Below are positions 16,628 to 25,007 of a DNA stretch of 64,000 bases, in pieces. The DNA is from Nocardia aurantia (GTDB taxonomy: Bacteria > Actinomycetota > Actinomycetes > Mycobacteriales > Mycobacteriaceae), in contig NZ_WEGI01000001.1 of assembly GCF_009604425.1 (NCBI RefSeq), forward strand, positions 248,001 to 312,000, given 5' to 3'. Below the pieces are notes generated by a model. The model was not told the origin of the DNA. It worked only from the letters and a program-made list of their open reading frames with translations, and ran no database searches. Numbering within the stretch: the stretch's first letter is position 1; each line of letters starts with the position of its first letter. The translations under genes were made by a program, and so were the position numbers.

Positions 16628-17380
16628 GTGAGCAGTATGCCGAGTCGAGCGGAGGGCGTCTTGAAGGTGACCGTGGTCGTGCCGACCTACAACGAGCGGG
16701 AGAACCTGCCGGTGGCGGTGGAGCGGCTGACCTCGCTACCGGTCCCCGACCTGCATGTGCTGGTCGTCGACGACAATTCGCCGGACGGTACCGGCGAGGT
16801 GGCCGACAAACTGACCGCCGAATATCCCGGCGTGGTCGGCGTGCTGCACCGCAAGGAGAAGGACGGTCTCGGCCGCGCCTACGTCGCCGGTATCACCCGG
16901 GCCCTCGACGAGGGCGCCGAGGTGGTCATCCAGATGGACGCCGACCTGTCGCATCCGGCGGAGGTGATCCCGGCCATGCTGGACAAGCTGACGAACTCCG
17001 ACGCCGGAGTGGTGCTCGGATCCCGTTATGTTCCCGGCGGTTCCACGGCGGCCGAATGGAAGTGGTACCGGAAGGCGCTGTCGGCCTGGGCCAACTTCTA
17101 CGTCAACGCGATCCTGCGGTTGAGCGTCCGGGACGCCACCGCCGGTTTCAAGGCGTGGAAGGCCGACACCCTGCGCGCGATCGACGTAGCGTCCATCCAC
17201 AGCAACGGGTATTCGTTCCAGGTCGAGATGAACTACCGGACCATCAAGAAGGGCATCACGATCGCCGAGGTGCCGATCCGCTTCGAGGAGCGCACCAAGG
17301 GCGCCTCGAAGATGAGCCTGAAGGTGCAGCTGGAATCCGCGGCGATGCCGTGGAAGCTGTTGTTCGGCCGGAAGGTCTAG
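16628..17380 (+). CDS. ppm1: Polyprenol monophosphomannose synthase
   Basis: A GT2 glycosyltransferase that transfers mannose from GDP-mannose to polyprenyl phosphate, the donor for later steps of lipomannan and LAM synthesis. Family segments are VVPTYNERENLP, VVDDNSPDGT, QMDADLSHP and GSRYVPGG. The 250 residues form only the catalytic domain without the membrane acyltransferase fused in M. tuberculosis Ppm1. The start is GTG. Its TAG stop overlaps the convergent plsC stop within CTAG at 17377-17380. Confidence 0.9.
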   Translation: MSSMPSRAEGVLKVTVVVPTYNERENLPVAVERLTSLPVPDLHVLVVDDNSPDGTGEVADKLTAEYPGVVGVLHRKEKDGLGRAYVAGITRALDEGAEVVIQMDADLSHPAEVIPAMLDKLTNSDAGVVLGSRYVPGGSTAAEWKWYRKALSAWANFYVNAILRLSVRDATAGFKAWKADTLRAIDVASIHSNGYSFQVEMNYRTIKKGITIAEVPIRFEERTKGASKMSLKVQLESAAMPWKLLFGRKV

Positions 17381-19149
17381 GCGCCGTCCGGCGCCGGCCA
17401 GTGCAGCAGCGTCTCGACGAACAGCTGCCGGACCCGCTCGACGTCGTCGGTCATCGCGTCCGGCCGCCAGCCGCCGACATCGATCGGCGGCAGCACCGCC
17501 ACCTCCACGGTCCCGTGCCGGACGACCATCGAATCGCGCCGGACGATCTCGCCCGCGTTGCGGATCACGACCGGGACGATCGGCACTCCCGCCTGGATGG
17601 CGATGTGGAACGCGCCCTTCTTGAACGGGCCCACCCGGGGCGACCGCGACCGCGTGCCCTCGGGGGCCACGGCGATCGACAGCCCGCCGCGCAGCGTCCG
17701 CACCACGGGTGTGAGCGCCGCCTTCGCGCTCGCGGTGTCCGAGCGATCGATGAAGGTCGCGCCGGTGAACCGCAGCAGCGGACCGAACACCGGATTGGCG
17801 GTGATCTCCCGCTTCACGACGGCGGTGACGCCGCCGCGGAGGACGGCCGCGAGTACCACGATGTCGAACTGACTCTGGTGGTTGAACACGAACACCGCCG
17901 GTCGCGGGGCGCGCGCGTATTCGGCGCCGGTGATCCGGAGGCGCACACCGGTGGCGCGGAGCGTGGTGTCGGCGGCGCGGGCGATCATCGCGTCGGCCAT
18001 GCGCTGGTGCCGCCCAGCGGTCGCGGTGTATTCGGTTGATGTGACGGTCGATTCGAGCGGCGTCGCCTCGTGCGGCGGTGACGCGGCGCGCGTGCTCGCG
18101 GCGTGGTCGAGCGTCGCAGGGGTGGTGCCGTGGCGGCCCGGCCGGACCGCGGCGCCGGCGATCCCTGCCGCGGCGCCGGTGAGCAGTGCGGTGAAACCGG
18201 CTGCGGTGCGGGCGATGTCGCGGGAACCGATGCTCGCGCGGGGCCGGAACGACAGGGTTGGCCAATCCCGTTCGCGCGCTTGCCGTGCCAGCCCGGCATC
18301 GGGATTCACCGCGGCCGGACGGCCCACGAGCTCCAGCAGCGGTAGATCGGTGAGCGTGTCGGCGTAGGCGTAACCGTTCGGCAGGTCCAGGTCGTGCGCG
18401 GCGGCGTACCGGCGTACCGCCTCCGCCTTCCCGGTGCGCCACAACGGCTTTCCGGCCACCTGACCGGTGAGGACGCCGTCCGCCACCGCCATCTCGGTGT
18501 ACAGGGCATGGGGGATGTCGAGTTCCGCCGCGACGGGCAGTACCTGGAACCGGGTGAGGCAACTGGCCAGGATCAGGGTGTGCCCGGCCGCCTCGTGTGC
18601 CCGGATCAGCTGCCACGCTTCGGGATACAACTGCTCGTAGACCTTCGAACGGAACAGCCGGGCGCCCGCCTCGTCCAGCTCGGCCTCGGTCCGCCCGGCC
18701 CAGGATTGCATGGCTCGCTGCAGGAATCGCTCATATTCGCCCTCGGCCCGCGCGCCCCGGATCCCGGCCGCGAGGCTCGCGTCGAGCGTGCGGCCGGACC
18801 GCCGCCACCGTGACAGCGGCGTGAGCCCGTGCACGACCGTGCCACCGAAATCGAAGACGGCGGCGATCTTCGGGCCCTGTGGACCACTGTGGACAGCCGA
18901 GATCCGGTCCGTCAACGTGAGCGGACGGCACCCCGTCGAGGACAGGCCTCGCCCGGCGGCGTAGGCACCGGGCGTCCCGGCCGCATCGGGGCCGGTCGGA
19001 TGTCCGTCGAGCGGGCCCGATGCCGCTCCGGATCCGGCCGTGGCCGTCCCGGATTCCGTCGAGGCCGTCTCCGTCGAATCGATCTCGGCGGGAGCGACTT
19101 CCGGTCCCGCCGAGGTCGGACCGATGTGCTGAAACTCGTTGTCGCTCAT
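17377..19149 (-). CDS. plsC: PlsC-type fusion: HAD-IB domain plus 1-acylglycerol-3-phosphate acyltransferase
   Basis: The protein (590 residues) has a disordered Ser/Thr/Gly-rich N-terminus (about 70 residues), a HAD-IB hydrolase domain (about 90-320) and an acyltransferase domain (about 380-590). The acyltransferase has NHQSQFD (HX4D) and PEGTRS, so it should acylate lysophosphatidate. In the HAD domain motif I reads DFGGT instead of DxDGT, so the second aspartate is missing. Motifs II (ILASCLTRF), III (GKAEAV) and IV (YADTLTDLPLL) remain. The ATG at 19147-19149 overlaps the plsB2 stop by ATGA, giving a plsB2-plsC operon. Confidence 0.88.
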   Translation of the reverse strand: MSDNEFQHIGPTSAGPEVAPAEIDSTETASTESGTATAGSGAASGPLDGHPTGPDAAGTPGAYAAGRGLSSTGCRPLTLTDRISAVHSGPQGPKIAAVFDFGGTVVHGLTPLSRWRRSGRTLDASLAAGIRGARAEGEYERFLQRAMQSWAGRTEAELDEAGARLFRSKVYEQLYPEAWQLIRAHEAAGHTLILASCLTRFQVLPVAAELDIPHALYTEMAVADGVLTGQVAGKPLWRTGKAEAVRRYAAAHDLDLPNGYAYADTLTDLPLLELVGRPAAVNPDAGLARQARERDWPTLSFRPRASIGSRDIARTAAGFTALLTGAAAGIAGAAVRPGRHGTTPATLDHAASTRAASPPHEATPLESTVTSTEYTATAGRHQRMADAMIARAADTTLRATGVRLRITGAEYARAPRPAVFVFNHQSQFDIVVLAAVLRGGVTAVVKREITANPVFGPLLRFTGATFIDRSDTASAKAALTPVVRTLRGGLSIAVAPEGTRSRSPRVGPFKKGAFHIAIQAGVPIVPVVIRNAGEIVRRDSMVVRHGTVEVAVLPPIDVGGWRPDAMTDDVERVRQLFVETLLHWPAPDGA

Positions 19150-21572
19150 GGCTGCTCCGGGCGGTTGGCCGGGTCGAGGTTGGCGGCGTGGGAGATTCGG
19201 GCGCCGAGGGCGCGCAATTCGGCGGCGAAGGCCCGGCGGCGGGCGCGCAGGTCGGGGGCGTCGGGGTCGAGCAAGCCGTGGTTGTCGGCGAGTTTCAGTG
19301 CGCTGGTGAACAATTCGGTCGAGACCGATTCGGGGCTGTGCAGGCGTTGTTGCAGCAGCATCTGGCGGCCGACGGCCAGGCATTCGGCCAGGAACTGTTT
19401 GCGATCGATCGGGCCGGGATCGGTGTCGGCGGCGAGGCGTTCGGCCACCACGAGCTGAGCGTCGAAGAACGAGTTCAGCACCCGATGCGCCATCATGAAT
19501 CCGGTGCCGGTCAGTTCGCCGAGGATCTCCGTGCCGACGGTGCCCGCCGCGGTGCGCTCGTGCCAGTGCGGGTCCACCAGCAGCATCTCGGCGGTCAGCT
19601 GGGCGGCGAAATCGGCGCGCTCGGGGAAGAAGAACTCGAATTTGAGCAGATCGCGCAGCCGGTACGCGGTGTCCCAGCCGGTGTCGAGTTGTTCGCCCGG
19701 CGGCGCGTCCACCGCAGCCAGCACCGCGAGTTCCAGGATGGCCCGGTTGACGAACCAGTGCACGGCGCTGTTGCGGTAGAAGGCCGCCTCCAGATGGGCG
19801 CCGGTTTCGATCGAGTACACCGGTTCCAGACCGCCGCGGTAGACCGTCACCACCTTCGCGCGCGACAGCTGTTCGAGTACCACCGAGAGGCTGTGATCGT
19901 CACCGAGGGAATCCAATTCGCCGCCGGGCAGCCCGCGCCGGCGGATGTAGCCGCGCACCGGTTCGAGGGTCCGGCGCACCTCGCCGAGCGTCAGCGCGCG
20001 CTCGTGCACGCCGAGCAGGACCAGGGTCACCAGCGCGTTCACCGTGATCGGGGTGACCGCGTTGATTCCCACGGCGACCTCGAAGGCCAGACGTCGCACG
20101 GCATTTCGCTCCCGCTCGGCGGCGCCGGGGGACACCCCGGCACCGGGAGCGGGCGCCGGGGTCAGTGGATCACCGTGTGCGGCAAGCCGTTCCCGGGCCG
20201 ACAGCGGTGTGCCGAAGCGCAGGTAGACCTGGCCCGCGGAGCGCTGCTGGTTGCGGATGTAGCGGGCCATCCAGGTCAGGCCCTCGGGTTCCTTCGTCCC
20301 ACCCGCCTGTTCGCTGGCGATGGCGCCCAGTTCGTTGAGCCGCTCGTAGGTGATCGACACCGGCACCAGCATCACGTCGTCGACCCGGCGGGACCGGATC
20401 GCGGCGGCGAGATAGTTCAGCAGGCCGTAGCGCGGCGGCCGGAGCTTGCCGGTGCGGGTCCGGCCGCCCTCGAAATACCACTCCAGATTGAAGCGTTTGG
20501 CCAGCAGGTACGCGAAGTACTCCTCGACGACGGCCTTGTACACCTCGTCGTCGCCGAAACTGCGGCGGATGAAGATGGTTCCGGTGCGCCGGGCGATCGG
20601 GCCCATCGGCCAGAAGCCCAGGTTCATGCCGCCGACCACGTGGTTGGGTGGAAAGTCGTGGCGTGCCAGCGCGTCCCCGAGCACGAACGCGTCCACATAG
20701 GAGCGGTGCGAGGGCAGGAACACCAGCGAATGCCGGCGGTTGAGCCGGCGCAGCTCGTCGAGGCGGTCCGCATCGCTGTCGACCTTCCAGGTCCAGGCGT
20801 GCACCGGCCGCATCGCCTGGGTGAACAGATCCGACACCAGCCGGCTCTGCGCGGCGACGAGTTCGCGCAGCCCCTTCTCGGCCCGCCGGTACACCTCTTT
20901 CGAACCGGTTCCGGTGTGCACGGCGATGGCGTCGAGACGGCGCAGGAACTCCGGGGAGTCGAGGATCTCCTCGGCGACCAGCCGGGGCACCTTGTAGCGG
21001 TCGCCGATCACCGCGCGCTCGGCGCGTTCCAGGGCGACGGTGCCGGCCCGGACGATGGCCCGCGCGAACGGTTCCGCGCCCCCGGCCGCGCCGGGACGGT
21101 CGACGCCCTCGGCGGCGCCGGGACGGTCGACACTGCCGGCCGCCTCCGGATGGCTGGCCCGTAACTCGCTGAGCCGCGCGGGCTGCCCGGTCAGCACCAG
21201 ATGCCGGTCCGGCGCCTTCGCGACCAGGCGGCGCTGCCGCAACCGGTTCGGCCGGCGCGGGTCGTTGAAGAACACCAGATCCGCGAAGGTGGTGCGGCGC
21301 ACGCCGTCTCGCTCCGGCGGCAGCCACACCACCCGCACCGGCACCACCAGCGGATCGTCGCGGCGGCCGACCAGCCGGTCCGCCACCGCCGCGGCGTCCA
21401 GGTCCAACTGGGTCACCGGTGCGTCGACGCCGATCTCGGCCAGGACACCGCCCGCGGCGAGCCAGTCGCCGATCAGCGTCCGTTCCACCGAGGTGGAAGC
21501 CTCCACCAGCGCGACCACCGATCGCGGCGCGGTATCCGGGGTCGCCGGAGAAGTTTCGGCGTGATCGATCAT
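19146..21572 (-). CDS. plsB2: Glycerol-3-phosphate acyltransferase
   Basis: The first acylation of phospholipid and triacylglycerol synthesis. The 808-residue protein has the PlsB layout with HRSYVD (HX4D), GGMNLGFWPMGPIARRTGT and the glycerol-phosphate-binding EGGRTRTGK. A small internal repeat (VDRPGAAEG, VDRPGAAGG) lies near residue 150. GGAGGG precedes the ATG. It is coupled to plsC and divergent from the salicylate synthase gene, with 240 bases between. Confidence 0.93.
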   Translation of the reverse strand: MIDHAETSPATPDTAPRSVVALVEASTSVERTLIGDWLAAGGVLAEIGVDAPVTQLDLDAAAVADRLVGRRDDPLVVPVRVVWLPPERDGVRRTTFADLVFFNDPRRPNRLRQRRLVAKAPDRHLVLTGQPARLSELRASHPEAAGSVDRPGAAEGVDRPGAAGGAEPFARAIVRAGTVALERAERAVIGDRYKVPRLVAEEILDSPEFLRRLDAIAVHTGTGSKEVYRRAEKGLRELVAAQSRLVSDLFTQAMRPVHAWTWKVDSDADRLDELRRLNRRHSLVFLPSHRSYVDAFVLGDALARHDFPPNHVVGGMNLGFWPMGPIARRTGTIFIRRSFGDDEVYKAVVEEYFAYLLAKRFNLEWYFEGGRTRTGKLRPPRYGLLNYLAAAIRSRRVDDVMLVPVSITYERLNELGAIASEQAGGTKEPEGLTWMARYIRNQQRSAGQVYLRFGTPLSARERLAAHGDPLTPAPAPGAGVSPGAAERERNAVRRLAFEVAVGINAVTPITVNALVTLVLLGVHERALTLGEVRRTLEPVRGYIRRRGLPGGELDSLGDDHSLSVVLEQLSRAKVVTVYRGGLEPVYSIETGAHLEAAFYRNSAVHWFVNRAILELAVLAAVDAPPGEQLDTGWDTAYRLRDLLKFEFFFPERADFAAQLTAEMLLVDPHWHERTAAGTVGTEILGELTGTGFMMAHRVLNSFFDAQLVVAERLAADTDPGPIDRKQFLAECLAVGRQMLLQQRLHSPESVSTELFTSALKLADNHGLLDPDAPDLRARRRAFAAELRALGARISHAANLDPANRPEQP

Positions 21573-21756
21573 GGTCCCTCCGTTGCTGGCGCAGCCCGCT
21601 GCGGCGGTAGCTGGTCACCGCCGCGGCGCAGTGCATCCCGGCCTCGCGAGCGAACTCGTCGCGAAGCGGCACATCCCACTATTGAAGCCCGGCCGGAGAT
21701 TTCGCGCAGGCGGTTGTCGCGCCGGATGTGCACGACACTACGAACACCGATAGTGA

Positions 21757-21804
21757 AAAGGTAATGCTAACCTCACTTTCGAAAGTAAGGTGAGCATAAC
21801 CTTG
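21757..21804 (+). promoter_or_regulatory. Two IdeR-type iron boxes before the salicylate synthase gene
   Basis: Box 1 (21757-21775) is AAAGGTAATGCTAACCTCA and box 2 (21786-21804) is TAAGGTGAGCATAACCTTG. Both are close to the DtxR/IdeR consensus TWAGGTWAGSCTWACCTWA. Their centres are 29 bp apart and they sit just before GGAGG and the GTG start, where repression under iron-replete conditions would be expected. The two boxes together form a 48-base near-palindrome around CTTTCGAAAG. Confidence 0.85.
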
Positions 21805-21812
21805 GAGGTCTG

Positions 21813-23117
21813 GTGACGGTCACGGACGAACGCGTGCGGATTCTCGATCCGGCGGCGGCGGTTTCGGCGCTGGCATCCGCGCAGCGATTCGGCGAATACG
21901 TCGTCTACGAACGACCGGGGCAGTGGGTGTTCGCCGCCGATCCACTCGGCGGTATCGAGCTCACCGCGGAGGAACTGCGGGTTCGCTGGGCGGATCGGAG
22001 CACGACGAGTCGGTGGACCGGCACGCCGGCCCAGGCCCTCGATCGCGCGCTGGCCGAACTGCCGACGGAAGGTCGAACCGCGTACGGCTGGCTGGCTTTC
22101 GAGTTCTGTGCCTGGTCCTTCGAGGCCACCGCGCACGTGCCGGCGCGGACTCCGCTGGGATTCCTGATGATTCCGCGGATCGAAGTGCGGCTCGACGGCA
22201 ACGGCATCGAGGTAACCGGGGCGACCGCGGAGGAGCTCGAGCTCATCCACCAGTTGGTCGAGCAGGCGCAGCAGACGGCCATGCCGGATCCCTTCCCGGT
22301 GGACATCACACCGGACCCCACCGGCTACCGCGACCGGGTCGCCACCGCGGTGCGCGAGATCCGGGACGGCCGGTATCAGAAGGTGATCCTGTCGCGAAAG
22401 GTGGAGTTGCCCTTCGTCGTCGACGTTCCGGCCACCTATCGCCTGGGACGGGCCCACAACACCCCGGCGCGCTCCTTCCTGCTGCGGCTGGGCGGCCTGG
22501 AGGCGGCGGGATTCAGTCCCGAACTGGTCGCGTCGGTCGACGACACGGGCATGGTGACCACCGAACCGCTCGCCGGCACCCGAGCCTTCGGCCGCGGCGA
22601 CGCCGCCGATCGAGCGGCCCGCGCCGACCTCGTCACCGACCCGAAAGAGATCGTGGAGCACGCGATCTCGGTGCAGACCTCGTTCGCGGAGGTCGCCGCG
22701 GTCGCCGAACCGGGCAGCACCGCCGTCTCGGATTTCATGGCGGTGCGAGAGCGCGGCAGCGTGCAGCACCTGGCCTCCACCGTGCGCGGCCGGCTGGCCG
22801 CCGATCGGAATTCGTGGGACGCACTGGAATCGCTGTTCCCGTCGGTGACCGCGTCCGGAATCCCCAAGCGCGGCGGCGTCGATGCGGTCTTCCGGCTCGA
22901 TCGCGATCCGCGCGGTCTGTATTCCGGTGCGGTGGTGACGGTTTCGCCGGAAGGCGAGCTGGAGGCGACTCTGGTGCTGCGCGCGGTGTACCAGACCACA
23001 GACGGGGCCTGGATCCGCGCGGGTGCGGGTATCGTCGCCGCCTCCACTCCGGCGCGGGAATTCGAGGAGACCTGCGAGAAGCTCGGCAGCGTCGCGCCGT
23101 ATCTGGTCGCGGGCTGA
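21813..23117 (+). CDS. mbtI: Salicylate synthase (MbtI/NbtS type)
   Basis: A chorismate-utilising enzyme that makes salicylate from chorismate through isochorismate in one active site. The 434 residues carry the family's C-terminal core: KVILSRKVELP, TTEPLAGTRAFG, DLVTDPKEIVEH, SVTASGIPKR and the metal-binding EFEETCEKL. The GTG start has GGAGG at 21804-21808. Two iron boxes lie directly upstream. It supplies the aryl cap for the ligase and synthetase encoded next door. Confidence 0.93.
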   Translation: MTVTDERVRILDPAAAVSALASAQRFGEYVVYERPGQWVFAADPLGGIELTAEELRVRWADRSTTSRWTGTPAQALDRALAELPTEGRTAYGWLAFEFCAWSFEATAHVPARTPLGFLMIPRIEVRLDGNGIEVTGATAEELELIHQLVEQAQQTAMPDPFPVDITPDPTGYRDRVATAVREIRDGRYQKVILSRKVELPFVVDVPATYRLGRAHNTPARSFLLRLGGLEAAGFSPELVASVDDTGMVTTEPLAGTRAFGRGDAADRAARADLVTDPKEIVEHAISVQTSFAEVAAVAEPGSTAVSDFMAVRERGSVQHLASTVRGRLAADRNSWDALESLFPSVTASGIPKRGGVDAVFRLDRDPRGLYSGAVVTVSPEGELEATLVLRAVYQTTDGAWIRAGAGIVAASTPAREFEETCEKLGSVAPYLVAG

Positions 23118-23121
23118 ACGG

Positions 23122-23173
23122 CGGCATCGGGCACCGAGGACGGTCGCGCCACCGTCCTCGGTGCCCGATGCCG
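23122..23173. terminator. Bidirectional terminator between mbtI and mbtA
   Basis: A perfect 23-bp stem (23122-23144 with 23151-23173) and a 6-base loop, placed between two convergent genes. No gene is visible between it and 23275. Confidence 0.8.
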
Positions 23174-23275
23174 TGGTACGGCAGTGTGTTCCGGGCAGTT
23201 CCCGGTACCCGCCGACGGCATCGGCGAAGGCCGGTCGGGCCCGATCGCCGGTGCCGCCGAACGGATTCCGGTACT

Positions 23276-24895
23276 TTACAAGGTTGCCCGCAGCACCTTC
23301 TTGTCGATCTTGCCGACCGCCGTGAGCGGCAGGGTGTCGGCGGTGCGCAGCACGTCGGGCAGTTTGAAGGCGGCGAGACCACGGTCGGTGAGGAACCGCT
23401 TGATCTCGGCCAGCGTGGGGGCCGCACCGTCCACGACCAGGACGGCGCACACCTTCTCGCCGAGCGCGGCGTCGGGCAGGCCGACGGCGGCGGCGTGCCG
23501 CACGACCGGATGTGCCAGCAGATGCTCCTCGAGCTCGTCGCACGAGACGTTCTCACCGCCGCGGTTGATCACGTCCTTGATCCGGCCGGACACGATCAGG
23601 TGCCCGCTGGGCAGTCGCCGCACCAGATCGCCGCTGCGGTAGTAGCCGTCCGGGGTGAACGCCCGGGAATTGTGTTCCGGCGCACGGTAGTAACCGCGGA
23701 TCGTGTACGGTCCGCGGGTCAGCAGCTCGCCCTCCTCACCCGGCGCCACGTCATTGCCCTCGCCGTCGACCACGCGCAACTCGTCGGCGGCGGACAGCGG
23801 CCGCCCCTGGGTGGTGCACACGCGATCGTCGGAATCGTCGAGGCGGGTGTAGTTCAGCAGGCCCTCGGCCATGCCGAACACCTGCTGCAACTGCGCTCCC
23901 AGCGCGGGCCGCACCTCGCGGGCGTTGACATCCGCCAGCCGGGCTCCGCCGACCTGCAACAGACGCAGCGACGACAGGTCCGCCTCCTCCCATTCGACTG
24001 CGGCGCACCACAATTGGGCCAGCGGTGGTACCACGGCGGTGACCGTCGCACGATACCGCTCGATCGCCGCGAACGCCGCCTCCGGGCTGGAGTCGGCGGT
24101 GAGGGCGATCGAGGCGCCCACCGTGATCGCACCCAGGATTCCGGGACAGGCCAGCGGGAAGTTGTGCGCCGCGGGCAGAGTCGCGAGGTAGACGTCGTCG
24201 GGACCGAGTGCGCAGACCGCCGCGCTCTCCCGGGCGTTGAAAGCGTAGTCGTCGTGGGTGCGGGCGATCAGCTTCGGCAGGCCGGTGGTGCCGCCGGACA
24301 CCAGCATCAGCGCGATGTCGTCGGGTGCCGGTTGCGGCAGTGAATCGCCCTCGCCCGCAACGGTCGCCAGATCCGTGAACGGTCCGGGATCGCCGAGGAC
24401 GAAGACCCGGCGCACGCTGCCGACCTGTTCCACCAGGGTGGCCGCCAGCTCGCGGTAGTCGAAATCGCCCACCCGATCGGCGATCACGTAGGCGACCGCG
24501 CCGGACAACGCGGCCAGATGCTCGATCTCCGCGCGCCGGTGCGCGGGCAGTGCCAGCACCGGGATCGCACCGGCGCGCAACAGCCCGAACAGGATCGGCA
24601 CGAAGGCCGGCACATTCGGCAGTTGCACCAGGACCCGATCGCCCGCCGCGATGCCGTGGGCGCGGAAGCCGTGGGCGAACGCGTCGGCGTCGGCGTCGAG
24701 CCGGGCGTAGTCGCGGACTCCGTCCGCATCGTGCAGGGCCGGCCGGCCGGGCCACTGTCGCGCGGCCGACCGGAGCAGGTCACCGAGGGTCTGCCCGGTC
24801 CAGTATCCGGCGGCCCGGTAGGCGGCGGCGGCCTCGGCGGGGATCGGCACGAAGCCGTCGCGGTGCGTCTCGGCAGTGGGAGAAAGGGATGTCAC
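23276..24895 (-). CDS. mbtA: Salicylate-AMP ligase (MbtA/EntE family)
   Basis: A stand-alone adenylation enzyme of 539 residues that activates salicylate and loads it on an aryl carrier protein. Motifs: VSGGTTGLPK (P-loop A3), LPAAHNFPLACPG (aryl acid pocket), YYRSGDLVRR (A7) and the catalytic lysine in VGKIDKK. The N-terminus with AAAYRAAGYWTGQTLGDLL is typical of EntE/DhbE/MbtA. The GTG start has GAGG about 10 bases upstream. It is divergent from the NRPS gene, sharing the region with the iron box at 24939-24957. Confidence 0.92.
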   Translation of the reverse strand: MTSLSPTAETHRDGFVPIPAEAAAAYRAAGYWTGQTLGDLLRSAARQWPGRPALHDADGVRDYARLDADADAFAHGFRAHGIAAGDRVLVQLPNVPAFVPILFGLLRAGAIPVLALPAHRRAEIEHLAALSGAVAYVIADRVGDFDYRELAATLVEQVGSVRRVFVLGDPGPFTDLATVAGEGDSLPQPAPDDIALMLVSGGTTGLPKLIARTHDDYAFNARESAAVCALGPDDVYLATLPAAHNFPLACPGILGAITVGASIALTADSSPEAAFAAIERYRATVTAVVPPLAQLWCAAVEWEEADLSSLRLLQVGGARLADVNAREVRPALGAQLQQVFGMAEGLLNYTRLDDSDDRVCTTQGRPLSAADELRVVDGEGNDVAPGEEGELLTRGPYTIRGYYRAPEHNSRAFTPDGYYRSGDLVRRLPSGHLIVSGRIKDVINRGGENVSCDELEEHLLAHPVVRHAAAVGLPDAALGEKVCAVLVVDGAAPTLAEIKRFLTDRGLAAFKLPDVLRTADTLPLTAVGKIDKKVLRATL

Positions 24896-24938
24896 GGGCG
24901 CTGCCTCACGGTCGACAGGTTGCTGAAGGTCTGATTAC

Positions 24939-24957
24939 AAAGGTTAGGCAACCCTAT
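24939..24957. promoter_or_regulatory. IdeR-type iron box between mbtA and the NRPS gene
   Basis: AAAGGTTAGGCAACCCTAT matches the DtxR/IdeR consensus at 14 of 19 positions, with the left half perfect (AGGTTAGGC). It lies in the 112-base divergent region and could control both genes. Confidence 0.75.
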
Positions 24958-25007
24958 CTCAATGGGCTAGGCTGATCGACGATCGGCCAGACAAGGAGTA
25001 CGCGGAG

